A stretch of 42,128 nt of DNA, taken from Methylibium sp. (GTDB lineage: Bacteria; Pseudomonadota; Gammaproteobacteria; Burkholderiales; Burkholderiaceae_C). The notes below the pieces were generated by a model that saw only the letters and a program-made list of their open reading frames with translations, searched no databases and was not told where the DNA came from. This document shows positions 17,502-26,632 of this stretch, one piece after another (the first letter of the stretch is position 1; every line of letters begins with the position of its first letter). The position numbers and the translations under genes were made by a program. Location of the stretch: assembly GCF_013817345.1 (NCBI RefSeq), contig NZ_JACDCW010000026.1, positions 1-42,128 on the forward strand. The letters are read 5' to 3'.

Positions 17502-20500
17502 ATGAACCTGTCCAAGTTCTTCATCGACCGGCCCATCTTCGCCGGCGTGCTCTCGCTGCTGATGCTGATCGCGGGCCTGATCGCGCTGCGCGGCCTGCCG
17601 ATCTCCGAGTACCCGGAGGTCGTGCCGCCCTCGGTGGTGGTGCGCGCGCAGTACCCGGGCGCCAACCCCAAGGTAATCGCGGAGACCGTCGCCACGCCGC
17701 TGGAAGAAGCGATCAACGGCGTGGAAGACATGCTCTACATGGGCAGCCAGGCCACCACCGACGGGCTCATGACGCTCACCGTCACCTTCAAGCTCGGCAC
17801 CGACCCCGACCTTGCGCAGCAGCTCGTGCAGAACCGCGTGTCGCAGGCCGAGCCGCGCCTGCCGGAAGAGGTGCGCCGCCTGGGCATCACCACGGTCAAG
17901 AGCTCGCCCGACCTGACGATGGTCGTGCACCTGCTCTCGCCGAACGACCGCTACGACATGACCTACCTGCGCAACTACGCGGTGCTCAATGTCAAGGACC
18001 GGCTGGCCCGCATCGAGGGAGTGGGCCAGGTGCAGTTGTTCGGCTCGGGCGACTACTCCATGCGCATCTGGCTCGATCCGCAGAAGGTGGCGGAGCGGGG
18101 CCTGTCGGCGAGCGACGTAGTGCAGGCGATCCGCGGGCAGAACGTGCAGGCGGCGGCCGGCGTGGTGGGCGCGTCGCCGGGGCTGCCCGGGGTCGATCTG
18201 CAGCTCTCGATCAACGCGCAGGGCCGGCTGCAAAGCGAGGAGGAGTTCGGCGACATCATCGTCAAGACCGGCGGCGACGGGGCGGTCGTGCGGCTGCGCG
18301 ACCTGGGCCGCATCGAGCTCGGCGCGGCCGAGTACGCGCTGCGCTCGCTGCTCGACAACAAGTCGGCCGTGGCCGTGCCGATCTTCCAGGCGCCCGGCTC
18401 CAACGCCATCGAAATCTCGAACCAAGTGCGCGAGACGATGGCCGAGCTCAAGCAGTACATGCCCGAAGGCGTCGATTACGAGATCGTCTATGACCCGACG
18501 CAGTTCGTGCGCGCGTCGATCGAATCGGTGATCCACACGCTGCTCGAAGCGGTGGCGCTGGTGGTGCTGGTGGTGATCCTGTTCCTGCAGACCTGGCGCG
18601 CGTCGATCATTCCCCTGCTGGCGGTGCCGGTGTCGGTGATCGGCACCTTCGCGGTCATGCACCTGTTCGGCTTCTCGATCAATGCGTTGAGCCTCTTCGG
18701 CCTGGTGCTGGCGATCGGCATCGTCGTCGATGACGCGATCGTGGTGGTCGAGAACGTGGAGCGCAACATCGAAGCGGGCCTGAGCCCGCGCGAGGCGACC
18801 TACCGCGCCATGCGCGAGGTGTCAGGCCCGATCATCGCGATCGCGCTGGTGCTCGTGGCCGTGTTCGTGCCGCTGGCCTTCATCAGCGGTCTCACGGGGC
18901 AGTTCTACCGGCAGTTCGCGCTCACGATCGCCATCTCCACGGTGATCTCGGCAATCAACTCGCTGACCCTTTCGCCTGCTCTTGCCGCTCTGCTGCTCAA
19001 GAGCCATGACGCGCCGAAGGACCGGCTGACGCGCGTGATGGACAAGCTCTTCGGCCGCTTCTTCGGCGCCTTCAACCGCGTCTTCAAGCGCGGCTCATCG
19101 GCCTACAGCGGCGGCGTCACGCGCGCCATCTCGCGCAAGGCCGTGATGATGGGCGTGTACCTCGCGCTGCTCGCGGTGACCTTCGGCCTCTTCAAGGCGG
19201 TGCCCAGCGGTTTCGTGCCGGCGCAGGACAAGCAGTACCTCATCGGCTTCGCGCAGCTGCCCGACGGCGCCACGCTCGACCGCACGGAAGACGTGATCCG
19301 GCGCATGGGCGACATCGCACTGAAGACCCCCGGTGTCGAGCACGCGGTCGCCTTCCCGGGGCTGTCGATCAACGGCTTCACCAACAGCTCCAACTCGGGC
19401 ATCGTCTTCACGCCGCTCGAGTCCTTCGACAAGCGCAAGGATCCGAGCCTCAGTGCAAGCGCGATCGCCGCCAGCCTGAACCAGCAGTTCAGCCAGATCG
19501 AGGAAGCCTTCGTCGTCATGTTCCCGCCGCCGCCCGTGCAGGGCCTGGGCACCACGGGCGGCTTCAAGCTGCAGCTCGAGGACCGCGGCTCGCTCGGCTA
19601 CGAAGGCCTGGACGCAGCGGTGAAGGCCTTCATGGCCAAGGCCCAGCAGGCGCCGGAGCTCGCGGGGCTGTTCTCGAGCTACCAGGTCAACGTGCCGCAG
19701 CTCTACGCCGACATCGACCGCACCAAGGCACGCCAGCTCGGCGTGGCGGTGACCGACGTGTTCGACACGATGCAGATCTACCTCGGCTCGCTGTACGTGA
19801 ACGACTTCAACAAGTTCGGCCGCACCTACACCGTGCGCGTGCAGGCCGACGCCGCCCACCGCGCGCGTGCCGAAGACGTGGGCCTGCTCAAGGTGCGTTC
19901 ATCGACCGGCGAGATGGTGCCGCTGTCGGCCCTGATGAACGTGCGCAGCAGCTTCGGGCCGGAGCGCGCGATGCGCTACAACGGCTATCTCTCTGCCGAC
20001 ATCAACGGCGGTGCCGCGCCGGGCTATTCGTCGGGGCAGGCGCAGGACGCCGTGGAGCGCATCGCCGCCGAGACGCTGCCGCCCGGCATCGGCTTCGAGT
20101 GGACGGAGCTCACCTACCAGGAGATCCTGGCCGGCAACTCGGCGATGTGGGTCTTCCCGCTCGCCATCCTGCTCGTGTTCCTGGTGCTCGCCGCGCAGTA
20201 CGAGAGCCTGACGCTTCCGCTCTCGATCATCCTGATCGTGCCGATGGCCCTGCTCGCGGCGATGACGGGCGTGTGGCTGGACGGAGGGGACAACAACGTG
20301 TTCACGCAGATCGGGTTGATCGTGCTAGTGGGCTTGAGTGCGAAGAACGCGATCCTGATCGTGGAGTTCGCGCGCGAGCTGGAGTTCGCGGGCCGCAGCC
20401 CGGTACAGGCCGCCATCGAGGCGAGCCGTCTGCGCCTGCGCCCGATCCTGATGACCTCGCTGGCTTTCGTGATGGGCGTGCTGCCGCTGGTGCTGTCCAC

Positions 20501-20789
20501 CGGCGCCGGCGCCGAGATGCGCCAGGCCATGGGCGTGGCCGTGTTCGCCGGAATGATCGGCGTGACCGCCTTCGGCCTGTTCCTCACGCCGGTGTTCTAC
20601 GTGTTGCTGCGCCGGATGACCGGCAATCGGCCGCTCAAGTTGCATGGTGAGGTGCCGCATGTCGAAGGCTTTGCTGGCTCGCAGGGTGCCAGCGGTGCCA
20701 GCGGTGCCAGCGGTGCAGGTGGTGCAGGTGGTGCAGGTGGTGCAAACCTTAAGCCGGTGCCAGCCGCGCCGGTGTCGCATCACGAGTGA
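17502..20789 (+). CDS. RND multidrug efflux transporter (MexF-like, HAE1 family)
   Basis: A 1095-residue proton-driven inner-membrane pump. The start MNLSKFFIDRPIFAGVLSLL is typical of HAE1 transporters, as are the transmembrane helix 4 motif with paired aspartates (LAIGIVVDDAIVVVENVERN), the docking and porter loops between helices 1-2 and 7-8, and the C-terminal helices (GLIVLVGLSAKNAILIVEFA; MGVLPLVLSTGAGAEMRQAM). MexF-like proteins export chloramphenicol, quinolones or aromatic acids, but the substrate cannot be read from sequence. The last 35 residues are a Gly/Ala/Ser-rich tail made by 9-base tandem repeats and are unlikely to matter for transport. Confidence 0.96.
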   Translation: MNLSKFFIDRPIFAGVLSLLMLIAGLIALRGLPISEYPEVVPPSVVVRAQYPGANPKVIAETVATPLEEAINGVEDMLYMGSQATTDGLMTLTVTFKLGTDPDLAQQLVQNRVSQAEPRLPEEVRRLGITTVKSSPDLTMVVHLLSPNDRYDMTYLRNYAVLNVKDRLARIEGVGQVQLFGSGDYSMRIWLDPQKVAERGLSASDVVQAIRGQNVQAAAGVVGASPGLPGVDLQLSINAQGRLQSEEEFGDIIVKTGGDGAVVRLRDLGRIELGAAEYALRSLLDNKSAVAVPIFQAPGSNAIEISNQVRETMAELKQYMPEGVDYEIVYDPTQFVRASIESVIHTLLEAVALVVLVVILFLQTWRASIIPLLAVPVSVIGTFAVMHLFGFSINALSLFGLVLAIGIVVDDAIVVVENVERNIEAGLSPREATYRAMREVSGPIIAIALVLVAVFVPLAFISGLTGQFYRQFALTIAISTVISAINSLTLSPALAALLLKSHDAPKDRLTRVMDKLFGRFFGAFNRVFKRGSSAYSGGVTRAISRKAVMMGVYLALLAVTFGLFKAVPSGFVPAQDKQYLIGFAQLPDGATLDRTEDVIRRMGDIALKTPGVEHAVAFPGLSINGFTNSSNSGIVFTPLESFDKRKDPSLSASAIAASLNQQFSQIEEAFVVMFPPPPVQGLGTTGGFKLQLEDRGSLGYEGLDAAVKAFMAKAQQAPELAGLFSSYQVNVPQLYADIDRTKARQLGVAVTDVFDTMQIYLGSLYVNDFNKFGRTYTVRVQADAAHRARAEDVGLLKVRSSTGEMVPLSALMNVRSSFGPERAMRYNGYLSADINGGAAPGYSSGQAQDAVERIAAETLPPGIGFEWTELTYQEILAGNSAMWVFPLAILLVFLVLAAQYESLTLPLSIILIVPMALLAAMTGVWLDGGDNNVFTQIGLIVLVGLSAKNAILIVEFARELEFAGRSPVQAAIEASRLRLRPILMTSLAFVMGVLPLVLSTGAGAEMRQAMGVAVFAGMIGVTAFGLFLTPVFYVLLRRMTGNRPLKLHGEVPHVEGFAGSQGASGASGASGAGGAGGAGGANLKPVPAAPVSHHE
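20685..20738 (+). repeat. 9-base tandem repeats at the 3' end of the RND pump gene
   Basis: Three copies of GGTGCCAGC (20685-20711) followed by three of GGTGCAGGT (20712-20738). They encode GAS and GAG triplets. The two unit types differ at a few positions and look like successive local amplifications. Confidence 0.92.
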
Positions 20790-20799
20790 TGCCTTCTCC

Positions 20800-20840
20800 G
20801 CCCCCTCTCCCGCACGCGGGAGAGGGTTGGGGTGAGGGTC
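20800..20840 (+). repeat. REP-like palindromic repeat, copy 5
   Basis: CCCTCTCCCGCACGCGGGAG hairpin followed by AGGGTTGGGGTGAGGG. It is paired with inverted copy 6 in the gap between the pump and outer-membrane-factor genes. Confidence 0.82.
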
Positions 20841-20892
20841 TCCGAAGACGGGATGCGTTATCAGCAAAGCACAGCGCACTGCATCGGCCGAT

Positions 20893-20935
20893 CCCCTCAC
20901 CCCAGCCCTCTCCCACGAGTACGCAGGAGAGGGAG
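20893..20935 (-). repeat. REP-like palindromic repeat, copy 6 (inverted partner of copy 5)
   Basis: CCCCTCACCCCAGCCCTCTC then a hairpin ending GCAGGAGAGGGAG. The tails of copies 5 and 6 face each other across about 50 bases, as in copies 1 and 2. Confidence 0.82.
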
Positions 20936-20999
20936 CAAAGCAGGACGCTCACGCTCGCCGAGCCCACGAACAAACGACAACTCTCCAAAGGCAACCCAC

Positions 21000-22502
21000 A
21001 TGAAACCAACACTTGCCGCAGCCGAATTCCAACGGCCTCCAAGCGCTCGCCTGAATTCACTCCTCGCCCCCCTCTTCGCCGCCCTCCTCCTCGCCGGCTG
21101 CGTCACCGCGCCCGCCATCGATCCCGCCTCCCTGCCGGTCGCCCCCGCCAGCTTCAGGGAACACGACGACCGCTGGACACTCGCCGCCCCCGCCGAGCCG
21201 CAGGCCCGCGGCGAGTGGTGGCAAGCCTTCGCCGACCTGACCCTCACCGATCTGGTCGAGCGCGCCGGCCGCGCCAACAACGCCATCCAGGTCGCGACGG
21301 CGCGGCTCGCCCAGGCCCGCGCCATCCTGCGCGCCACCGATGCCAACCGCGCGCCGCAGGTCGGCGTCGGCGCCAGTGCCTCGCGCGGCACCCAGGCCGA
21401 CACCGGCAGCACCGCAACGACCTTCCTCGGCGCCGGCGCCGACCTCAGCTACGAGCTCGACCTGTTCGGCCGGCTCGCCACCGCCAGCCGGGCGGCCGCG
21501 CTCGATGCGCATGCGCGCGAAGCCTTGCTGCAGAGCACGCGCCTGCTCGTGCAGGCCGACGTGGCCCGAACCTACCTGGCCCTGCGCGCAGTCGATGAAG
21601 AGCGCGCACTGGTGCGCGAGACGGTCACCGCTTACCGCGACACACTGAGCCTCACCGAACGCCGCTACCAAGCCGGCGACATCGCCGAGCTGGACGTTGC
21701 ACGCATCCGCACGGAAGTCGCCGCCACGGAATCCGAAGCGCTGGCCCTCGACCGCCAGCGCGCCGAGCTCGAACACGCGCTCGCGGTTCTGGTCGGCGAG
21801 GCCGCCTCCGGCTTCGAAATCGACGCAAGCGACTGGGCGACCGCCTTGCCGGTGATTCCGGCCGGCATACCCAGCACCGTGCTCGCGCGCCGGCCCGACG
21901 TGTCGGCCGCGCAGAGCGCCATGCTTGCCGCGCAGGCGCGCGTGGGCGTGGCGCAGGCCGCGTGGTTCCCGAACTTCTCGCTCACCGCTTCGGGCGGTTA
22001 TGCCTCGCCGGAACTCGGCGACCTGTTCCAGTGGTCGGCACGCGCCTGGGGCATCGGCGCGCTGCTCTCGCTGCCGCTGTTCGACGGCGGCCGGCGCGAG
22101 GCCGGCGTGCAGAGCGCGAGCGCGGAGCTCGACGCCGCGCTGGCCGGCTACCGCGAGCAGGTGCTCGTTGCGTTCCGCGATGTCGAAGACCAGCTTTCCG
22201 CGCTGCGCCTTCTCTCGGAGCAGGCACAAGCGCAGTCCCGCGCAGTCGCTGCCGCCACCCGCGCCACGCTGCTGTCGAACTCGCGCTGGCGCAACGGCTA
22301 CGTGAGCCAGCTCGAACTGCTCGACGCGCAGCGCAGCGAGCTCTTCAACCGCCGGCAGGCGCTGCAGGTGCGCTCGGCGCGGTATCAGGCCACGGTGGGG
22401 CTGGTGCGGGCGCTGGGTGGGGGATGGGAAGGGGCGAATGCGCAGGTTGCTCCCGCCGCGGTGACGGGTTCGCTTGCGGCGCGGGGCGGTCAAGGCGGCT
22501 GA
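21000..22502 (+). CDS. RND outer-membrane factor lipoprotein (OprN/NodT family)
   Basis: A 500-residue TolC-like channel that completes the pump. The signal peptide ends in a lipobox (LLLAGC, Cys34), so the mature protein is lipid-anchored. Two repeated OEP domains are visible: GEWWQAFADLTLTDLVERA, SYELDLFGRLATASRAAALD, then ARRPDVSAAQSAMLAAQARV, FPNFSLTASGGYAS and LSLPLFDGGRREAGVQSASA. ATG 21000 is the natural start; the frame upstream runs through the repeat doublet. The 210-base gap from the pump gene is longer than the other gaps in the operon and is filled by the two repeats, which could lower expression of this last gene. Confidence 0.94.
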   Translation: MKPTLAAAEFQRPPSARLNSLLAPLFAALLLAGCVTAPAIDPASLPVAPASFREHDDRWTLAAPAEPQARGEWWQAFADLTLTDLVERAGRANNAIQVATARLAQARAILRATDANRAPQVGVGASASRGTQADTGSTATTFLGAGADLSYELDLFGRLATASRAAALDAHAREALLQSTRLLVQADVARTYLALRAVDEERALVRETVTAYRDTLSLTERRYQAGDIAELDVARIRTEVAATESEALALDRQRAELEHALAVLVGEAASGFEIDASDWATALPVIPAGIPSTVLARRPDVSAAQSAMLAAQARVGVAQAAWFPNFSLTASGGYASPELGDLFQWSARAWGIGALLSLPLFDGGRREAGVQSASAELDAALAGYREQVLVAFRDVEDQLSALRLLSEQAQAQSRAVAAATRATLLSNSRWRNGYVSQLELLDAQRSELFNRRQALQVRSARYQATVGLVRALGGGWEGANAQVAPAAVTGSLAARGGQGG

Positions 22503-22644
22503 GAACAGGCGGCTGCAAGACCAAACAGCGGGACACGTCGCAAGCCGCGCGGCATTCAGGCCTGCTTTCACTCATCGGGCCTCAAGCTTGAATTCCGCTG
22601 GACGAATGAGTACGTACGCTCTTTGAACACACAGCGCCACACCC

Positions 22645-25137
22645 ATGACAGTCACCGACGTTTCCCACCGATCCGCCGCCGCGTCCCGCCGCCTCTTCAA
22701 GCCCGCAGCGGCCTCGCTCGATGGGCAGGCTCTCAGCGCGCTGTACGCCGCCTTGAAAGAAGCCGACGGGTCACCGAGCTCTCCTGCGAACACGCCCACC
22801 GTCAGCCTGCACCGTGCCGGCGGCCGGCGCCAAACGCTCGAAACCGACACCGTTGCGCCGGACGGTCCCCCGGTTTTCCATGGCGCCGGAGGCGACCTGG
22901 CTACCCGGGCCGCGGCGGCCGCCGACCAAGCGGCCGACGTGGCGTATCAGGCGATGCTCGCGGCGGCCGGCGGCGACACCTCCGGCTTCATCGATACCAG
23001 GGCCGCCGACGACTTCGCACGCGAGGCGCGCTCGGCGGCGGCCGCGGCCACCGTCGTGGCACGCACCGCCGAGCAGGCTGCCCGGGCGAATCCCGGGGAT
23101 GCCGGGCTGGCCCGTGCGGCCCGCGAAGCACGGCAAAACGCGGGCCACGCTTTGGACTACGCGACAAGAGCCCAGGCTTCGCGTGCGACCACCTATCGCA
23201 TCGCAGCGCAGCTGCTCCTGTCGTCTGCCACGGACATGGCTGACACGGCCAACCAGGTATCCAACGACGCCATCAATGCCGCCGCCGACCGGCTGGAGGC
23301 GGCAGGTGGCGATCCGGCCACCGTCGCCGCCCTCAGGGCACTCATCAGCGACAGCGCTCCGGCACTGCACGACGCTGGCGATGCCGCATCGGACGCCGTG
23401 TTCCAGCAGGCCATCGACGAAGCCGAAGCGCTGGAGGGCGGTGCCGATGCAGCCGCCGCGGTGAGGGCCGCGCAGCAAGTCCGGGCTTACGCACTCGTGT
23501 GCGCAAACGAGGCCGTGGACGCGATCTCCCTGTACTGGGCAGCAGGCGGGACCGCCACCGAGGTGCAGTCGGCGTTGGCTGACGTCGAGAACTCCGAGCC
23601 GCACGAGATCGGCGCTCGCTTCGCGGCCTTCAATCGGGCGCGGGCCGCTGCCGACCAGGCGAGCCGTGACCGGGTCGACATCGCCGTCGCCGAGGATGCC
23701 GCGACCAATGCCTCACTGTCGGCAAGGGTGGAAGCCGAACAGTCCGGGTTGATGGAGATCGAGCCCATGGGCGACCCGCTCAGGGTGCAGGAACCCCAAG
23801 GCGAGCCGGGCGAACTCGACCCCGGCGGCACCGACGTGACGATCGATGAGGTCGTCCCCGCCCAAGCTCACTCGGATGCCGACGCCGCCCTCGGCGAAGC
23901 CGGCACCGCTGCCGGCACGGCCGTCCACACCGACATCCGCGCAGCCGCTGCCACGCACGGCCCGGCCAACCGCGCGGACATCGCCGGAGCCGCCGAGGTC
24001 AGCCTGTGGAAGGGCTCCCGGGACCTGGCCGCGCAGATGCTCAAGCACCCCGCTGTGAAGAGCGCCCTGCGCCTGACCGGCCGGGGCCTGGAGGGCGCGG
24101 CCCTGACCGCCATGGTCCTTGGCCTGGCCAAGGCCATCCACACCGACGTCAAGAACGGCGACCACAGCGCCCCGGCCACCCGCAAGGCCCTGGCCGAACT
24201 GCTCGGCGGCCTGAGCCTGGGTGTGGGCGGAGCAGCCGTCGGCGCACGCGTCGGCGCCGCCCTGGGCGCCCTCGTCGGCCCCGTCACCGCCGCCGTCGGC
24301 GGCTTCGTCGGCGGCCTGTTCGGCGGCGCGCTCGGCTTTGCCGCCGGCACCCGGCTCGTCGATCGGGCCCTGGAGAACAACAAGAAGCCTTTGGACCACC
24401 TCATCGACAGCGTCCTCGACCAACAGGGCGACATCGCCGCCGTCAATATCGGGGCCATCGGCGCCTTGCAGACCCTCACCGGCAGCGGCGGCGGCGACGA
24501 TCAGAGCCTGCCGGGCGGCGCGCCCCAGCCCCAGGCTCAGCCCGAGGCCCCGGCCCAGCCCAGCCAGGACCAGCTCAACCTCGCCCAGCGCGTCGTGCAG
24601 GCCGGCTCCACCAGCGACGGCTACGCCAACCGCAAGGAACTCATCGCCGGCTTCGAAGAAGCCCGCTACGACCTCAAGGCCGGGCAGGACGGCAGCGACT
24701 TCACCGACGCCTTCGCCGTCAACCGCCTCATCGCCACCTACGGCGCCAGCGGCAGCGGCGCCTTGACCGAAGACGAACTCGCCCAGGCCCTCGCCGACGG
24801 GGCACTCGTCATTCACGACGACGGCACCGTCACCGTCGATACCGCCGTACTGCAGGCGCAGCAACGCAGCCAGGCCGGCCACATCGCCTCGCGCGTGGTC
24901 GATGCGGGGGCCAAGGCCGAGAGCGCCGACGAAAGCGACCTCAGGGACGGCTTCGGCGAGGCCGGCTACCGCCTGAACGCCAGCGGCGAAGACATCGACG
25001 CCCTCATGCGCGTGTTCGGCGACGGCAACGGGCGCATCGGCAAGAGCGAGCTGGCCGCGGCCATTCAGGTCGGGGCGGTGGTGATCGCAGCCGACGGCAC
25101 GGTGACGGTGGATCGGGCGGTGCTGGATCTGGCGTAG
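22645..25137 (+). CDS. Large Ala-rich protein with glycine-zipper segment and two EF-hand-like modules, function unknown
   Basis: I do not recognise this 830-residue protein. Residues 1-400 are Ala/Asp/Arg-rich and predicted helical (repeated A-x-x-A patterns such as ATRAAAAADQAADVAYQAM). There is no cleavable signal peptide. Residues about 518-566 are a hydrophobic glycine zipper (ELLGGLSLGVGGAAVGARVG, LVGPVTAAVGGFVGGLFGGA), as seen in membrane-inserting proteins. After a Pro/Gln linker (PQPQAQPEAPAQPSQDQ) come two related modules of about 90 residues (644-740 and 746-830), each ending DGTVTVDxAVL. The second carries an EF-hand-like loop (FGDGNGRIGKSEL) and the first a degenerate one (GASGSGALTEDEL). 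The layout resembles secreted effectors or pore-forming proteins, but this is inference. It stands alone, with 142 bases before and 240 after. Confidence 0.8.
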   Translation: MTVTDVSHRSAAASRRLFKPAAASLDGQALSALYAALKEADGSPSSPANTPTVSLHRAGGRRQTLETDTVAPDGPPVFHGAGGDLATRAAAAADQAADVAYQAMLAAAGGDTSGFIDTRAADDFAREARSAAAAATVVARTAEQAARANPGDAGLARAAREARQNAGHALDYATRAQASRATTYRIAAQLLLSSATDMADTANQVSNDAINAAADRLEAAGGDPATVAALRALISDSAPALHDAGDAASDAVFQQAIDEAEALEGGADAAAAVRAAQQVRAYALVCANEAVDAISLYWAAGGTATEVQSALADVENSEPHEIGARFAAFNRARAAADQASRDRVDIAVAEDAATNASLSARVEAEQSGLMEIEPMGDPLRVQEPQGEPGELDPGGTDVTIDEVVPAQAHSDADAALGEAGTAAGTAVHTDIRAAAATHGPANRADIAGAAEVSLWKGSRDLAAQMLKHPAVKSALRLTGRGLEGAALTAMVLGLAKAIHTDVKNGDHSAPATRKALAELLGGLSLGVGGAAVGARVGAALGALVGPVTAAVGGFVGGLFGGALGFAAGTRLVDRALENNKKPLDHLIDSVLDQQGDIAAVNIGAIGALQTLTGSGGGDDQSLPGGAPQPQAQPEAPAQPSQDQLNLAQRVVQAGSTSDGYANRKELIAGFEEARYDLKAGQDGSDFTDAFAVNRLIATYGASGSGALTEDELAQALADGALVIHDDGTVTVDTAVLQAQQRSQAGHIASRVVDAGAKAESADESDLRDGFGEAGYRLNASGEDIDALMRVFGDGNGRIGKSELAAAIQVGAVVIAADGTVTVDRAVLDLA

Positions 25138-25377
25138 CCCTGAAGCTTTGCGCGTGTGACATGCGCCGCGTGTCACAACTCCTCACCAGCAACGCTCGAC
25201 GCGAACCCTGCGAATCGCACCGAATTCGCAGGACCCGCGCCGGCGCCCCAGGGCGAAGCGGCACACGATCAGCAGCGACGAGAACGAGCGAGCGAGCCGG
25301 ATAATCGCCCCGGTGCATCCTGCAGGCCGACACCGCGCGCTGCGATCCTTCGGCGGCCCGGCAGAAAGACTTCTTCC

Positions 25378-26595
25378 ATGCCCGAGCCCGCCGCCACTGA
25401 CCCGTTCGAACAGGCGAAGACGCTGTTCTTCGACGGCCTCGCGTGCTTCGGTGCCCGCCGCTTCGCCGATGCCGAGCAGCATTTCCTTGCCTCGCTGGCC
25501 CTGGTGCCGGGACGGCTGACCACGCTGGTCAACCTCGCCGCCACACGGCTGGCGCTGTCGCGGCCACAGGAAGCACTGGCCGCGGCCGATCAGGTGCTGG
25601 CCGTCGAACCCGAGAACCGCGACGCCTGGATCCACCGCGCCAGCGCCCTCGGCGATCTGGGTCGCCACGAAGAAGCTTTGGCCGGCTTCGAGAAACTGCT
25701 TGCGCTCGACGGCGCGCTGGGCGAAGGCTGGCTGCGCCACGGCCAGACGCTGCAAAGCCTGAACCGCCACGACGAGGCACTCGTTTCCTACGAGCGTGCG
25801 CTTGCGATCGACCCCAAGCTGGCACGAGCCTGGAGCAACCTCGGCGGCATCCTGCGCGAAGCCAGGCGCCTAGACGAAGCCGCTCATGCCTACGAGCAAG
25901 CCATCGCCCATGGCGGCAATGCCGAACTGAACGGCTACTACCTGGCTTCGATCCGCGGTCGGAACACTCCCACGACCGCGCCGAAGCGCTACGTGCAACC
26001 GCTCTTCGACGAGTACGCCGGCGAGTTCGATGAACACTTGGTGCAGGTGCTGCACTACCGGGCGCACAAGGTGCTCGTCGGCCACCTGCAAGGGCTGAAC
26101 GTGCGCCGCTTCCGATCGGCGCTGGACCTGGGCTGCGGCACCGGCCTGTGCGGCCCGCTGGTCAAACCGCTGGCCGAACGGCTTGCCGGCGTCGATCTGT
26201 CGGATCGGATGTTGGACAAGGCCCGAGCGCTCGGCCTCTACGAGCGGCTCGTTCACGCGGACATCACCGACTACCTGAACACCACGGACGAGCGCTTCGA
26301 CCTGGTGCTGGCCGCCGACGTGTTCATCTACATCGGCGATCTCGCGCCCGTGTTCGCTGCCGTGCACCGCGTCATGGAATCAGCGGGCGTGTTCTGCTTT
26401 TCCGCCGAGTTGACAAGCAGCGAATCGCACGATTTCGAGCTGCTGCCGAGCCTGCGCTATGCGCAGTCGGAGCGCTACGTGCGTGAACTCGCCGCGCGGC
26501 ACGGCTTCGAGGTCGCCCGGCTGCTGCGCGAGCCGGTCCGCGAAGACCAGCGGCAATCGATCGACGGGATGTTCGTCTATTTGACCCGGCGTTGA
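25378..26595 (+). CDS. TPR-repeat protein fused to a SAM-dependent methyltransferase
   Basis: A 405-residue two-part protein. Residues about 10-195 form tetratricopeptide repeats (FFDGLACFGARRFADAEQHF, VSYERALAIDPKLARAWSNL, RRLDEAAHAYEQAIAHG). Residues 215-405 form a class I methyltransferase with SAM-binding motif I LDLGCGTGLCGP (near 249), motif II-like FDLVLAADVFIYIGDL, and a C-terminal strand GMFVYLTRR. TPRs usually hold a protein partner, so a protein methyltransferase is plausible; the substrate is unknown. I prefer ATG 25378 (MPEPAATDPFEQAKTLF); the open frame back to 25156 lacks domain character. It is convergent with the racemase-family gene. Confidence 0.9.
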   Translation: MPEPAATDPFEQAKTLFFDGLACFGARRFADAEQHFLASLALVPGRLTTLVNLAATRLALSRPQEALAAADQVLAVEPENRDAWIHRASALGDLGRHEEALAGFEKLLALDGALGEGWLRHGQTLQSLNRHDEALVSYERALAIDPKLARAWSNLGGILREARRLDEAAHAYEQAIAHGGNAELNGYYLASIRGRNTPTTAPKRYVQPLFDEYAGEFDEHLVQVLHYRAHKVLVGHLQGLNVRRFRSALDLGCGTGLCGPLVKPLAERLAGVDLSDRMLDKARALGLYERLVHADITDYLNTTDERFDLVLAADVFIYIGDLAPVFAAVHRVMESAGVFCFSAELTSSESHDFELLPSLRYAQSERYVRELAARHGFEVARLLREPVREDQRQSIDGMFVYLTRR

Positions 26596-26632
26596 GTGCT
26601 GCGCGGTGCGCGGTCGCCGAGTCGCGCGCGAC

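Noticed and set aside
16185-18662. 825-residue open frame on the minus strand
   Set aside because: It is the antisense of the MexE- and MexF-like genes; its His/Arg-rich composition is typical of a high-GC shadow frame.
25138-25377. N-terminal extension of the TPR-methyltransferase from 25156
   Set aside because: The stretch has no domain character and a natural start MPEPAATD follows at 25378.
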